The notes under the pieces were generated by a model that searched no databases, was not told the origin of the DNA, and worked only from the letters and a program-made list of their open reading frames with translations. Source: CAYZUC01 sp964481705 (lineage in GTDB: Bacteria; Bacillota; Clostridia; Lachnospirales; Lachnospiraceae). From it: a DNA stretch of 53,212 bases. Shown in pieces: positions 8,400-17,566 of the stretch. The stretch lies in the NCBI GenBank assembly GCA_964481705.1, contig CAYZUC010000007.1, positions 1-53,212 on the forward strand, in the 5' to 3' direction. Numbering within the stretch: position 1 is the stretch's first letter; each line of letters begins with the position of its first letter. Both the position numbers and the translations under genes were made by a program.

Positions 8400-9083
8400 A
8401 TGAATTTATTAGAAGTAGAAGCAATTTGTAAGACATATGGAAGTGGAGAGGCGGCAGTTCATGCATTAAAGAACGTCAGCTTCTCGGTACCCAAGGGCGA
8501 ATTTGTAGCAGTGGTGGGGGAGTCTGGCTCTGGTAAGAGTACTTTATTGAATATGCTGGGAGCACTCGATACGCCGACTTCCGGAAAGGTCACTATTGAT
8601 GGAAATGATATTTTCTCCATGAAGGATAAGGAATTAACAGTCTTTCGACGCAGAAATATTGGTTTTATCTTTCAGGCATTTAATTTAATTCCAGAGTTAT
8701 CAGTTGAACAAAACATAATTTTTCCGGTATTACTTGACTATCAAAAACCGGACAAAAAGTATCTGGAAGAACTTTTGGAAGTTTTGAATTTAACAGAACG
8801 TAGGAATCATCTGCCCAGTCAGTTATCCGGAGGTCAGCAGCAAAGAGTTGCGATTGGACGCGCTTTGTTTACACGTCCTTCTTTAATCCTGGCAGATGAG
8901 CCAACGGGCAATCTGGATTCTCAAAACAGTAGTGAAGTGGTAGCTCTTTTGAAAGAAGCCTCCCGTAAATATGAACAGACCATCATGATGATTACTCATA
9001 ATCGTAGTATTGCACAGACAGCAGACCGCGTTCTTCAGGTATCAGACGGTGTCTTGACGGATTTTGGGAGGTGTCATGAATGA
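8400..9083 (+). CDS. ABC transporter ATP-binding protein (MacB/LolD type)
   Basis: The 227 residues have Walker A GESGSGKST (40-48), the Q-loop at FQAFN (91-95), the signature LSGGQQQR (142-149), Walker B LILADEPTG (162-170) and the switch His in MITHN near residue 200. The size and the motif set are those of MacB/LolD-family ATPases that drive FtsX-type permeases. Its stop overlaps the permease start (ATGA), so the two are translationally coupled. With the upstream two-component pair, export or removal of an envelope-active compound is likely. Confidence 0.92.
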   Translation: MNLLEVEAICKTYGSGEAAVHALKNVSFSVPKGEFVAVVGESGSGKSTLLNMLGALDTPTSGKVTIDGNDIFSMKDKELTVFRRRNIGFIFQAFNLIPELSVEQNIIFPVLLDYQKPDKKYLEELLEVLNLTERRNHLPSQLSGGQQQRVAIGRALFTRPSLILADEPTGNLDSQNSSEVVALLKEASRKYEQTIMMITHNRSIAQTADRVLQVSDGVLTDFGRCHE

Positions 9084-11410
9084 AAAGCTATCTGAACTTA
9101 ATCCCAATTGCGGCAAAAAAGCATAAGAAACAAAACACCATGACAATTCTTTGTATTATCATTGCGGTTTTTTTGGTAACTGCTGTTTTTTCTCTGGCGG
9201 ATGCATCCGTATTAATGGAACGAACAAGAGCAATAGAGAAATTTGGAAACTGGCATATTAATATCCGCAATGTGTCAGAGGAGCAGGCAACGAACATCTC
9301 GGAACGCTCAGATGTGGCAGCGTTTTCCTGGTATGATGTTATCAATTATAATATGGATGAGGAATACTACATTGGCAGTAAAAGGACGATTATCTGCGGA
9401 ACAGAAGAAAAACTCCTGACAGATATTATTCCGAGTATTATGGAAGGCCGTTACCCGGAGAAGGATAATGAGATTCTGGTGTCTATAAATGCAAAAAATG
9501 CCTTTGGCTATTCCATCGGAAGCAGCATTACGATTCAATCACCGGGAGGTACATCAGACTATCTTGTATGTGGATTTGTTGAGAATACATCATTGATAAC
9601 AGACTCCGATGCGATTGGTGTATTTATGAATCGGGCTGCTTATCATTCTTTATGTGAAATAAATGGTGTTGACACAACCAGAGGTGTGTACTACGTCCAG
9701 CTCGGCAGATTTTTCAATATGTCACGCAGCATCAAGGAATTACGTGAGGTGTATGGAACGGAAAATGTATCAGAGAATGTCGCTTTGCTTGGAACACTGG
9801 GTCTTAGTGGGGATTCCTATGTTATGGGGATGTATCTCGTGGCAGCAGTGATGTTTGTATTGATTCTGATTGCAGGGGTTCTTATGATTGCAGGCAGTAT
9901 CAACAGTAATATTGCGGAGCGGACACAATTCTTTGGAATGATGCGATGCATCGGAGCCAGCAAACGCCAGATTATTCAGTTTGTAAGACTGGAAGCATTA
10001 AATTGGTGCAAGATGTCTGTTCCAATTGGAATCGGACTTGGCGTGCTGATAACCTGGGGAATTTGTGCAGTACTGCATTATGGAGTTGGTGGCGATTTTA
10101 CACAGATACCGGTATTTATTATCAGTTGGGTGGGTATTCTTTCAGGAGCCGTTGTTGGGGTAATGACAGTCCTGATTGCAGCAGAGTCACCGGCCAGACA
10201 TGCAGCTAAGGTATCTCCGGTTGCAGCAGTATCCGGAATTAACGCAAATGGTCAGAACGTGCGTCGCGCCGTTCGTATTGGATTATTTAAGATGAAGATT
10301 GAAACATCTTTAGGTATTCATCATGCAGTTTCTGCCAGAAAGAATTTGATCCTTATGACAGGTTCTTTTGCCTTTAGTATTGTGATGTTTCTTGGATTCT
10401 CAGCATTTATCACATTCACAGGTTATGCAATTACCTCGCTTCGTCCTTATGCACCTGATATGTCAGTTGTTTGTGGGGACAATAGTCCTGCTATCAGCAA
10501 AGAACTGGCAGATAGAATTAAAACGCAGACAGCAGCGAAGCGGGTTTATGGACGTATGCATCAGAATCTGCCGGCAGAGTATGAAGGAAAGCAAGGTCAT
10601 ATTGATCTGATATCCTATGAAGAATTACAATTTAACTGGGCAGAAGAAGACGTCCTACAAGGCGATATCGAAAGGGTACAAAAGGAATCGGGATGTGTGA
10701 TTACTGTTTTTGATAAGAAGAGTAATAAGCTGAAGGTTGGAGATAAAATACAGTTGGATGACAGAACGTTGGAGGTTGCTTGTGTATTGAAAGACAGTCC
10801 ATTTGATGTAGATGAGAATCCAGCTGTTATCTGTTCGGAGGAAACATTTACCGCAATTACAGGAAAGGATGAATATGCAATCCTTGATATTCAACTAGAT
10901 AAGAAGGCTACGGATGCACAGGCCAATGAGATACGTGATGTGGCTGGTGAGGAATACATCATTTCGGACAGACGAGATACAAATAAAGAAGCAAGAGGGA
11001 CTTATTGGGCATTCAATATCTTAGCCTACAGTTTTTTGGCAGTGATATCCTTGATTACGGTATTTTATATAATAAACAGTATTTCCATGAGTGTATCGGC
11101 TCGAATTAGACAATATGGAGCTATGCGGGCCGTAGGAATGGATGAACAGCAGCTGATTCGGATGATAGCGTCAGAGACCTTTACCTACGCTTTTTGCGGC
11201 TGTGTTGTTGGATGTGCTTTGGGACTTCCATTGAATCGATTTGTTTTTCGTATGATTATTACTGCTTATTGGGGAGATCCATGGAAACTTCCGGTGGAAT
11301 TTTTATTGGTGATTTTGCTAATTGTGGTTCTGGCATCTTCTGCGGCAACCAGAGCACCTTCACAAAGAATTCGAACAATGTCTGTTACAGATACGATTAA
11401 TGAGTTATAG
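9080..11410 (+). CDS. FtsX/MacB-type ABC transporter permease
   Basis: The 776 residues hold two copies of a helix, large extracytoplasmic domain, three-helix unit. The first helix lies at about 20-40 with an extracellular domain to about 240 and helices near 250-275, 308-335 and 343-367. The second half repeats this from about 425, with last helices near 655-680, 700-722 and 738-757. The intracellular ARIRQYGAMRAVGMDEQQLI segment is the FtsX coupling motif. The eight-helix layout differs from ten-helix BceB, so although its regulators look Bce-like the pump is closer to the YtrF/MacB type. The substrate is unknown. Confidence 0.88.
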   Translation: MKSYLNLIPIAAKKHKKQNTMTILCIIIAVFLVTAVFSLADASVLMERTRAIEKFGNWHINIRNVSEEQATNISERSDVAAFSWYDVINYNMDEEYYIGSKRTIICGTEEKLLTDIIPSIMEGRYPEKDNEILVSINAKNAFGYSIGSSITIQSPGGTSDYLVCGFVENTSLITDSDAIGVFMNRAAYHSLCEINGVDTTRGVYYVQLGRFFNMSRSIKELREVYGTENVSENVALLGTLGLSGDSYVMGMYLVAAVMFVLILIAGVLMIAGSINSNIAERTQFFGMMRCIGASKRQIIQFVRLEALNWCKMSVPIGIGLGVLITWGICAVLHYGVGGDFTQIPVFIISWVGILSGAVVGVMTVLIAAESPARHAAKVSPVAAVSGINANGQNVRRAVRIGLFKMKIETSLGIHHAVSARKNLILMTGSFAFSIVMFLGFSAFITFTGYAITSLRPYAPDMSVVCGDNSPAISKELADRIKTQTAAKRVYGRMHQNLPAEYEGKQGHIDLISYEELQFNWAEEDVLQGDIERVQKESGCVITVFDKKSNKLKVGDKIQLDDRTLEVACVLKDSPFDVDENPAVICSEETFTAITGKDEYAILDIQLDKKATDAQANEIRDVAGEEYIISDRRDTNKEARGTYWAFNILAYSFLAVISLITVFYIINSISMSVSARIRQYGAMRAVGMDEQQLIRMIASETFTYAFCGCVVGCALGLPLNRFVFRMIITAYWGDPWKLPVEFLLVILLIVVLASSAATRAPSQRIRTMSVTDTINEL

Positions 11411-11452
11411 TGTAATAGTAATTCTTATAACTGATATAACAGGGGGTCGAGA

Positions 11453-11560
11453 ATGTCCAAAAAAGAAGAGGTAGTAAAGGAATACGATTTGATTACAAAC
11501 AGAGAGTATCAGCCAAATCATCAGGAAATCAGTGTATTTATAACCATCTTAGTATTTTAA
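11453..11560 (+). CDS. possible small protein (35 aa)
   Basis: This short frame starts MSKKEEVVKEYDLIT and ends ISVFITILVF. An AGGGGG sequence lies about 6 bases before the ATG. It follows the permease by 42 bases, so it could be a last small gene of that operon or the stub of a longer gene lost by deletion. Its end overlaps the 3' end of the minus-strand transglutaminase gene by 12 bases. Nothing else supports expression. Confidence 0.3.
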   Translation: MSKKEEVVKEYDLITNREYQPNHQEISVFITILVF

Positions 11561-12913
11561 TCCAACACAAGCCGGAATCTTCAGACCTTCGTCTATCGTA
11601 TGATCTTTTTCCATTTCGTAAGTGGAAAGACAAAAATAATCATGACAGATATTTTTGGCTCCGGCGGCATTTGTGAGACCCACATTGGCGCCGGAATCAA
11701 AGAAAACAGGGTCATCCCAAGTGACATCGACCAGATAGTAACCATCATCCAACTTGATGTAATTCCATGCATGACTATCAGTGCCCGTATCATTTGTGGC
11801 AGTACCAAAAACAAAACCGCATTCTATTCCGAGTTTCGTTAACAAGAGCTGATAGGCTTTGGCATAACCCTGACATATCGCTTTATGTTCAACCAGGCAG
11901 CCATAAGCAGTAGGAGAATAGTTTTTTATGTCCGCATCCTCATCTGCTGTAATATAATAGTACGTATTTGTATCATAATCACAATTTCTTACAATCCAGT
12001 CATGCACATAAAGTGCTTTCTCATAATCAGTGCTGAGTTTCTCTGCCTCTGCCGTAATTTCATCAATTACGTTATTAAGCTCCTCGACCTTGGCCGGAAC
12101 CTCCTTCATATCTTTTACACTATTTAAAGAGTAAGTATAGGACGGAAAATAGCCTTGAGAGGACTGAAGTACTTTCCCACCTCCACTGAGCCAGAAGATT
12201 TCCGGATGATCATCGAGTACTTTGTGAAGCTGGTCATTTACATTCTCACCTTTGTCAAAGACACGTACATTAATCACGGTCTTGTAAGACATAATCTCAG
12301 AATAGAAGGTCTGGTACACGATATCTTTATCAGAAACAGAGCTATTTTGTGAGACGGAATAACCATGAAAGGGAAGAAAATCAGGGAAAGGTACTTTGGT
12401 GAAAATATAGAAAAACAGGAAAATGATAACGAGACAAGCGGCAGAACTGATACCCTTCATGCGGTCATATAAATACAGATAATGAAATCCATCAGAAGCT
12501 TTTTCACACAAATATATGAAAATCTCGTAACCAATATAAATGCCAATCATAGCAAGAAGAATATCATCAAAACAAACCACTTCCTTATGGTATCGCAACT
12601 GAATAATTTCGCACAAAAAACTAACAACACTACCAAAAGCAAGTGTTTTAGGCAAGCATCTCTTTTGAATGACCATTGGAAAGAAGATACCAACAGGGAT
12701 CATACTGAAAACCTTACGAATCACGTCAAACAGTAGATAGCTTCGATAGGAATCTACGATATACTCGTCGTACAGGTGAAATAGCGTGAATCGAATCTGG
12801 TTGTTGGGATTAACCGGCTGACTTCCGATAAACTTCCAAAACAGGAACACCAGATATAGGATTAAGAGTATGCAGGAAACGATTCTTTTTGTCTTTTGTC
12901 TTGTAATCTTCAT
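11549..12913 (-). CDS. VanZ-like membrane domain fused to transglutaminase-like domain
   Basis: Residues 1-175 form a VanZ-like integral membrane region with about five helices. It includes VFSMIPVGIFFP and the charged helix with CFDDILLAMIGIYIGY. A linker follows, then a transglutaminase-like (papain-fold) domain at about 285-445 with Cys347 in HKAICQGYAKAY, His381 in DSHAWNYI and Asp396 in YYLVDVTWDD. The domain would face outward. I infer a cell-surface cysteine protease or cross-linking enzyme. The start lacks a good ribosome binding site and lies close to a possible ACAATT -10-like element, so very short-leader translation is possible. Confidence 0.78.
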   Translation of the reverse strand: MKITRQKTKRIVSCILLILYLVFLFWKFIGSQPVNPNNQIRFTLFHLYDEYIVDSYRSYLLFDVIRKVFSMIPVGIFFPMVIQKRCLPKTLAFGSVVSFLCEIIQLRYHKEVVCFDDILLAMIGIYIGYEIFIYLCEKASDGFHYLYLYDRMKGISSAACLVIIFLFFYIFTKVPFPDFLPFHGYSVSQNSSVSDKDIVYQTFYSEIMSYKTVINVRVFDKGENVNDQLHKVLDDHPEIFWLSGGGKVLQSSQGYFPSYTYSLNSVKDMKEVPAKVEELNNVIDEITAEAEKLSTDYEKALYVHDWIVRNCDYDTNTYYYITADEDADIKNYSPTAYGCLVEHKAICQGYAKAYQLLLTKLGIECGFVFGTATNDTGTDSHAWNYIKLDDGYYLVDVTWDDPVFFDSGANVGLTNAAGAKNICHDYFCLSTYEMEKDHTIDEGLKIPACVGLKY

Positions 12914-13011
12914 AAATAAATTGTACCATTTTTCTGTATAGGATGGAAGTTGATTGTTTATCAGATCATTGTCTGCGGTATATGGCGTGCATAAAGCATA
13001 ATGAACAGTCG

Positions 13012-13494
13012 CTAGGATGACAGCTTTCCTTCTGCGATGGCCTTTTGAACCCAGAGCTGAAGGGAGTCGATGGTCATGGAGATCTGCGATAATTGCTCTT
13101 GTATTTTTTTGAAATCTGACATCTCTTCCTCTGAGATAATACCGTCAACGGTAATCTCGATCAGTCGATTTTTTTCCTTTTCCAGTGTATTTAGAGAGGC
13201 AAGCATTTCTAGGGTAATCTGGGAGAGCTCTTTGATCGGCACCTCCGGAACGAACTCCTGACCGATGGGGCATTCATGGGAGCAGTAATAATTACATAGA
13301 TTTGGGGTCTTATAGACCTTTGACATAGTGAGTATTTCTTCCGGATGAGGGAGGGAACGCTCACTTTCTATTTTTTCAATTCTGTCGGAGGAGACAAATT
13401 CCATTTGTTCTGCTGCTGACTCTCGCGTGAGCTGCGCATTTTCACGACTGGTCTGATAGATATTCTTGTTCTCTCTTATTGATTTTCTTCCCAT
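13012..13494 (-). CDS. XRE-family helix-turn-helix regulator
   Basis: The 160 residues start with a helix-turn-helix domain (about 8-65; YQTSRENAQLTRESAAEQM...IEKIESE). A Cys cluster CNYYCSHECPIG at about 87-98 follows, then a C-terminal coiled region rich in Glu/Ile. This arrangement is common in uncharacterised Firmicute XRE proteins. The Cys cluster could bind metal, which is an inference. GGAG lies seven bases upstream of the ATG. It is divergent from the small membrane gene at 13641. Confidence 0.8.
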   Translation of the reverse strand: MGRKSIRENKNIYQTSRENAQLTRESAAEQMEFVSSDRIEKIESERSLPHPEEILTMSKVYKTPNLCNYYCSHECPIGQEFVPEVPIKELSQITLEMLASLNTLEKEKNRLIEITVDGIISEEEMSDFKKIQEQLSQISMTIDSLQLWVQKAIAEGKLSS

Positions 13495-13508
13495 AGAGTG
13501 TCTCCATT

Positions 13509-13609
13509 CTTATTTCGCTAATTGTGAGGTATTTTTCGGCTTATTTCGCACTTATAACGGTTTTTATCATATTACATCTATTATACACTGTAACTAACAA
13601 AAGCAACAA
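13509..13609 (-). promoter_or_regulatory. putative promoter and repeat operator of the XRE gene
   Basis: On the minus strand, TTGTTG (13604-13609) and TATAAT (13580-13585), 18 bases apart, form a plausible promoter for the XRE gene. In the leader, GCGAAATAAG occurs twice as a direct repeat (13540-13549 and 13509-13518), a likely binding site for autoregulation. No experiment or homologous operator is known to me. Confidence 0.45.
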
Positions 13610-13640
13610 TCATTTATCACACAAATGAAAGGATAAAAGA

Positions 13641-13871
13641 ATGATTACATTTATTATTTGCATTTTTCTCTTCGTATTACTGTTTGGTTTGGGATTTCGA
13701 ATCACCGGAACGATTCTATCCGTACTGTTCTGGCTGTTTATCAGACTTCCTCTTGCAATCATTCTCTGGACACTGGGTCTTGTCTTCTGCTGTACCTTGA
13801 TTTTAATTCCGGTAGGAGTTGGACTTTTTCGAGGTGGATTGCAGGTATTGATACCAAGATGCTATATATAG
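13641..13871 (+). CDS. small membrane protein, unknown function
   Basis: The 76 residues consist of hydrophobic helices (about 2-30 and 33-65) with a glycine-rich end (PVGVGLFRGGLQVL). AAAGGA precedes the ATG by about eight bases. It is 22 bases upstream of the YbjQ gene and probably in the same operon. No family signature is recognised. Confidence 0.6.
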   Translation: MITFIICIFLFVLLFGLGFRITGTILSVLFWLFIRLPLAIILWTLGLVFCCTLILIPVGVGLFRGGLQVLIPRCYI

Positions 13872-13893
13872 AATTCAAATAGGAGGAAGAAAA

Positions 13894-14214
13894 ATGATTA
13901 CGACAACAACACCATCAGTAGAAGACAGAAAGATTTTGGAGTATAAGGGGATCGTTTTTGGAGAAGTGATTTCCGGTGTAAATTTTGTAAAGGATATTGC
14001 AGCATCTTTTAGCAATTTCTTTGGTGGAAGATCAGGAAGCTACGAGGAAGAGCTTATCACCGCGAGACAGAATGCACTACGGGAAATGGAGCAAAGAGCA
14101 GCCGAAATGGGAGCAAATGCAGTGGTTGGAGTAGACATTGACTACGAGGTTCTCGGTGCTGATAATGGAATGCTCATGGTTACCGCAAGTGGAACCGCAG
14201 TTGTAATTGAATAA
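13894..14214 (+). CDS. YbjQ family (DUF74) protein
   Basis: The 106-residue length and sequence match the YbjQ / putative heavy-metal-binding family: ILEYKGIVFGEVISGVNFVKD, then ARQNALREMEQRAAEMGANAVVGVDIDYE, then a final strand ending VTASGTAVVIE. The family forms oligomeric rings; its function is not firmly established. AGGAGGAAG precedes the ATG. A likely terminator hairpin follows the stop. Confidence 0.9.
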   Translation: MITTTTPSVEDRKILEYKGIVFGEVISGVNFVKDIAASFSNFFGGRSGSYEEELITARQNALREMEQRAAEMGANAVVGVDIDYEVLGADNGMLMVTASGTAVVIE

Positions 14215-14226
14215 CGGAAACAAGTT

Positions 14227-14258
14227 AAGGGAGGCAGCTTAGGCTGTCTCCCCCCTTT
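14227..14258 (+). terminator. stem-loop after the YbjQ gene
   Basis: GGGAGGCAGC and GCTGTCTCCC pair over ten bases (one G-T wobble) around the loop TTAG, followed by a C-run and only three T. The stem is strong but the T-tract is weak, so termination is probable rather than certain. Confidence 0.6.
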
Positions 14259-14309
14259 ACGTGTAGAAAAAAATAATATAGAATGTAGTGATACATAAGA
14301 GGAGCAAGA

Positions 14310-14996
14310 ATGGAGATTATTATGGAGAACAGAATTAAGAGTATTTTTCTGGAACTTGGTGCTGATATCTGTGGAATTGGTGCAATTGAAAGATTTAAGG
14401 ATGCACCGGAAGGGTTTTCTCCCTTGGACATTTATCCTGATTGTAAGACAGTCATAGCATTTGGAATAGCAGTTCCAAAAGGCGTGCTTGAGGTAAATCC
14501 ACGTCATATTTATGCTCATTTTAATGGAAAAATGGTATGTGAAGAAGTAGATATGGTAGCACTTAAGGCAGCCAAGAGAATGGAAAAAGAGTTTGGAAAA
14601 ACAGTAGTACCAATCCCGTGTGATACACAGGAAGAGTATTGGGATCCGGAGACAATGACATCAAAGGGACTGTTATCCATGAAACATACAGCCGTTGCGT
14701 GCGGTTTGGGACAGCTGGGAAAAAGCTCCCTGTTGCTTAATCCACAATACGGAAATCTTCTGACGATTGGAGCAGTATTGACAGACTTGGTGCTTACATC
14801 TGATCCAATGAGTGAGAGCATTTGCATTTCCGGATGCAGGAAATGTGAGGAAGCATGTCCGGCACAGGCTATCAAAGGGCAGCACGTAGACCAAAAATTA
14901 TGCAGATGTAATACATATGGACATTCTTCCAGAGGATATGACATTGTAAATTGTCATCAGTGTAGAAGTGTATGTCCGATGCAGTATGGAAAGTAG
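14310..14996 (+). CDS. QueG-like 4Fe-4S double-cluster protein
   Basis: The 228 residues resemble the C-terminal half of epoxyqueuosine reductase and related putative iron-sulfur proteins. There is a SIFLELGADICGIGAI start, the conserved AVACGLGQLGKSSLLLNPQYG (129-149), then eight cysteines (172, 176, 179, 183, 198, 200, 215-222 region) including CRKCEEACP and CHQCRSVCP for two clusters. It is shorter than true QueG and I see no cobalamin-binding evidence, so a queuosine role is not claimed. AGAGGAGC precedes the ATG. Confidence 0.78.
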   Translation: MEIIMENRIKSIFLELGADICGIGAIERFKDAPEGFSPLDIYPDCKTVIAFGIAVPKGVLEVNPRHIYAHFNGKMVCEEVDMVALKAAKRMEKEFGKTVVPIPCDTQEEYWDPETMTSKGLLSMKHTAVACGLGQLGKSSLLLNPQYGNLLTIGAVLTDLVLTSDPMSESICISGCRKCEEACPAQAIKGQHVDQKLCRCNTYGHSSRGYDIVNCHQCRSVCPMQYGK

Positions 14997-15015
14997 TTAG
15001 GGAAGAGGGATTACA

Positions 15016-16125
15016 ATGTACGAATTTAAGCTGTTGGTACCACAAGATTCGACTACGATTGTTGATTGGAATGTGGGTACAGATGCAAAATTTCTGATGC
15101 AATGGTCAGGGCTCGGATTTACCTACCCACTTACGGAGGAACAGATTACTTACGATGCTGAGAAGCGAAGTGTGGCGGTATTTTCGGTTTGGCATCAAGG
15201 TGCCATGATAGCTACGATAGCAATTATGCGTATGGATGAGAAGACAGGTGAAGCTTATCTGGGGCATTATTTATTAAATCCGAAAGAGACTGGAAAAGGT
15301 CATGGTACTGCAATCATGAAGGCGTTTGTTCAACTTTGCTTCGGTATTCTCAAGGTTTCGTCTTTATCCCTGCGTGCTTATGAATATAATACTCCAGCGA
15401 TTCGCTGCTATGAGAAGTGTGGATATTCCAAGTGGGATTATTGTACAACGGACGATGGGTTAGGCGTACTATTGATGGGAGTGAAAAAGGAAAAAGTAAT
15501 AGGCTCAGATGAGACTTCTATAGATATCAGTAAGGAAACAGAAGCAGATTATCATGAGACGGAGTGGATTACGCAAAAAGCATTCTGGAATCTGCATGTG
15601 CCCGGTTGCGATGAACATTTGCTGATAGAGAAGATGCGCCAAAGTGATGACTATTTACCGGAGCTTAGCAAAATTGCAAAAATAAATGGACATGTTGTTG
15701 GTGTCATTATGTATTCAAAAGCATATATAGAATCATCGGATGGTAAGAGACATGAGGTATTGACGTTTGGCCCATTAAGTGTAGATCCAGAATATCAGAG
15801 TATGGGAATTGGTCGTCGGTTACTTCAGGTCACGATGGAGGAAGCAAGGGTAGCTGGTTATCCTGGAATCGTTATTTTTGGAGAACCTGGGTACTATCCA
15901 CGTTTTGGATTTCAGACATGCGATCATTTTGGAATTACGACACCGGATGGGAAGAATTTCGATGCGTTTATGGGAATTGAGCTGCAACCGAGGGCATTGG
16001 AGTCGATGAGAGGAAGGTTTTACGAATCTAAGGTGTTTGAGAACTTACCAAAAGAAGAAGCGAACCGTAAAGATAAGGAATTTCCAACATTGGTTAAGAT
16101 GCATCTGCCGGGTCAATGGGTATGA
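15016..16125 (+). CDS. tandem GNAT acetyltransferase
   Basis: Two GNAT domains lie in one 369-residue protein. The first (about 1-160) is RimJ/RimL-like, with the acetyl-CoA loop PKETGKGHGTAIM and a final RCYEKCGY. The second (about 175-330) is of the YhbS type, with the loop QSMGIGRRLLQ and the segment GEPGYYPRFGFQ. A Lys/Glu-rich tail follows. Such tandem proteins may acetylate small molecules or protein N-termini; the substrate is unknown. GGGAAGAGGG is upstream. The following isomerase gene is 21 bases away, suggesting one operon. Confidence 0.85.
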   Translation: MYEFKLLVPQDSTTIVDWNVGTDAKFLMQWSGLGFTYPLTEEQITYDAEKRSVAVFSVWHQGAMIATIAIMRMDEKTGEAYLGHYLLNPKETGKGHGTAIMKAFVQLCFGILKVSSLSLRAYEYNTPAIRCYEKCGYSKWDYCTTDDGLGVLLMGVKKEKVIGSDETSIDISKETEADYHETEWITQKAFWNLHVPGCDEHLLIEKMRQSDDYLPELSKIAKINGHVVGVIMYSKAYIESSDGKRHEVLTFGPLSVDPEYQSMGIGRRLLQVTMEEARVAGYPGIVIFGEPGYYPRFGFQTCDHFGITTPDGKNFDAFMGIELQPRALESMRGRFYESKVFENLPKEEANRKDKEFPTLVKMHLPGQWV

Positions 16126-16146
16126 TGGAAAGGGAGCGAATAAGGG

Positions 16147-16935
16147 ATGATTTATGGAATGCCGACATTAATCGAATTACAAGATGTGGAGGAGGGAGCA
16201 AAGCTATGTAAGGAGCTTGGACTTTCTTTCTTTGAATGGAATATGAATTATCCGAAATATCAGTTGGAACAGTTAGAAGACATCTCCTACATCAATTCTT
16301 TGCGGGAGCAATATGGGATTGGATTCACGATTCATCTCGAGGAGAACCTGAATGTTTGTGATTTTAATACAGCGGTTTCAAAGGCTTATCTTGATACTGT
16401 GGCGCGAGCTATTGAGGCAGCAAAGAAGATACAGGCGCCGATTATCAATATGCATATGAATCATGGAATTCATATTACATTACCGGATAGAAAAGTGATG
16501 CTTTATGAACAATATTGTGAGGATTACTTACATGCTTGGAAGGAATTTCGTGACCTTTGTGAGAGACAGGTAGGAGATTCTGGAATCAAGATTTGTATTG
16601 AGAATACCGATGGATTTAAGACGTATGAGAAAGCTGCAATTGATTATCTGCTGCAAAGTGATATATTTGGTCTGACATGGGATATTGGTCATTCCCATGC
16701 AGTATCAAATATTGATGAAGAGTATTTGATGTCTTATAAGAACAGACTGTGCCATTTTCACATTCATGACGGTTTGGGGAAAGACAATCATATGACTTTG
16801 GGTACCGGTGACATCGATCTTCGACAGAGACTGAAGCTGGCGGAAGAATGTGGATGTCGATGTGTGTTGGAAACAAAGACGATCGATGCCTTGAAACGGT
16901 CAGTATTATGGTTGCGCCAAGGAAATATTTTTTGA
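16147..16935 (+). CDS. sugar phosphate isomerase/epimerase-like TIM barrel
   Basis: The 262 residues fit the AP-endonuclease-2/xylose-isomerase-like TIM barrel. It carries the metal-ligand-type segments NMHMNHG, CIENTDGF (catalytic Glu), TWDIGHSHA and FHIHDG, and late in the barrel CVLETKT. Substrate specificity among sugar-phosphate isomerases, epimerases or endonuclease IV relatives cannot be told. It starts with GGGAGCG upstream. Its end overlaps the 3' end of the minus-strand lipoprotein gene by 30 bases. Confidence 0.82.
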   Translation: MIYGMPTLIELQDVEEGAKLCKELGLSFFEWNMNYPKYQLEQLEDISYINSLREQYGIGFTIHLEENLNVCDFNTAVSKAYLDTVARAIEAAKKIQAPIINMHMNHGIHITLPDRKVMLYEQYCEDYLHAWKEFRDLCERQVGDSGIKICIENTDGFKTYEKAAIDYLLQSDIFGLTWDIGHSHAVSNIDEEYLMSYKNRLCHFHIHDGLGKDNHMTLGTGDIDLRQRLKLAEECGCRCVLETKTIDALKRSVLWLRQGNIF

Positions 16936-17490
16936 TGATACGGGAGTGAAATTGATGACGGAGCCTTGGTTCGTATACTGAAAGAATTTTTCGAATTCAT
17001 ATTCGGTCGCTACTGCAGATTCATCACCTTTCCAAGAAGTATAGGTTCCTTCTCCATCTTCTTGCTCATAGATAACGTTGACACCTTCTGCGACTTCAAA
17101 GGCATTTACCTCTTCATTGAACACATATTTTGTACCAAAATGATTTCCACAGACATAGATACCATTATTTGCAACATAGAGCGGATAGGCAGTACCATTG
17201 CTCTCAAAGGAATCGACCTTTTTTATGGTTCCATTTACTGGATAGTATGCATCAGCATAAATCGTTACACAAGTATTGCCGTCCATATTATCATAGACAG
17301 CGTCGGTTACAAGTAATATCGGTCGTTCCAATCCTAAATCCACCTGTGCGTAGAAGCTCCCTTCGGGGAGCTTTTCTATATATTCGGTATAGGTATCGGC
17401 AGCGGAAGTACTTAAATCTTCTTTTGCGCAGCCGGTGATTGAGATGAGACATAATACAGTTAATAAGATACCTAAAACTTTTATTTTCAC
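16906..17490 (-). CDS. predicted lipoprotein, unknown function
   Basis: The 194 residues have a signal peptide (MKIKVLGILLTVLCLISITGC) whose lipobox ITGC puts the lipidated Cys at 21. The mature part is a single acidic, beta-rich domain with no recognised family. AGAGAGG lies upstream of the ATG. It stands alone on the minus strand, convergent with the isomerase gene, and its 5' flank holds a REP-like repeat. Confidence 0.75.
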   Translation of the reverse strand: MKIKVLGILLTVLCLISITGCAKEDLSTSAADTYTEYIEKLPEGSFYAQVDLGLERPILLVTDAVYDNMDGNTCVTIYADAYYPVNGTIKKVDSFESNGTAYPLYVANNGIYVCGNHFGTKYVFNEEVNAFEVAEGVNVIYEQEDGEGTYTSWKGDESAVATEYEFEKFFQYTNQGSVINFTPVSSKNISLAQP

Positions 17491-17535
17491 TTCGATTCGA
17501 CCTCTCTTGCTTTAATAGGTAAAACTATAATCACA

Positions 17536-17566
17536 GAAAATGGGACACAAGCCCCGTCCCCCATGT
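17536..17566 (-). repeat. REP-like GGGGACGGGG repeat, solitary copy A
   Basis: Read on the minus strand this is GGGGGACGGGGCTTGTGTCCC followed by ATTTT, able to form a GGGAC...GTCCC hairpin. It matches the repeats that flank the RAYT transposase gene at 48.7-49.7 kb, including the ACAT 5' of the G-run. It lies upstream of the lipoprotein gene, with no transposase beside it. Confidence 0.8.
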
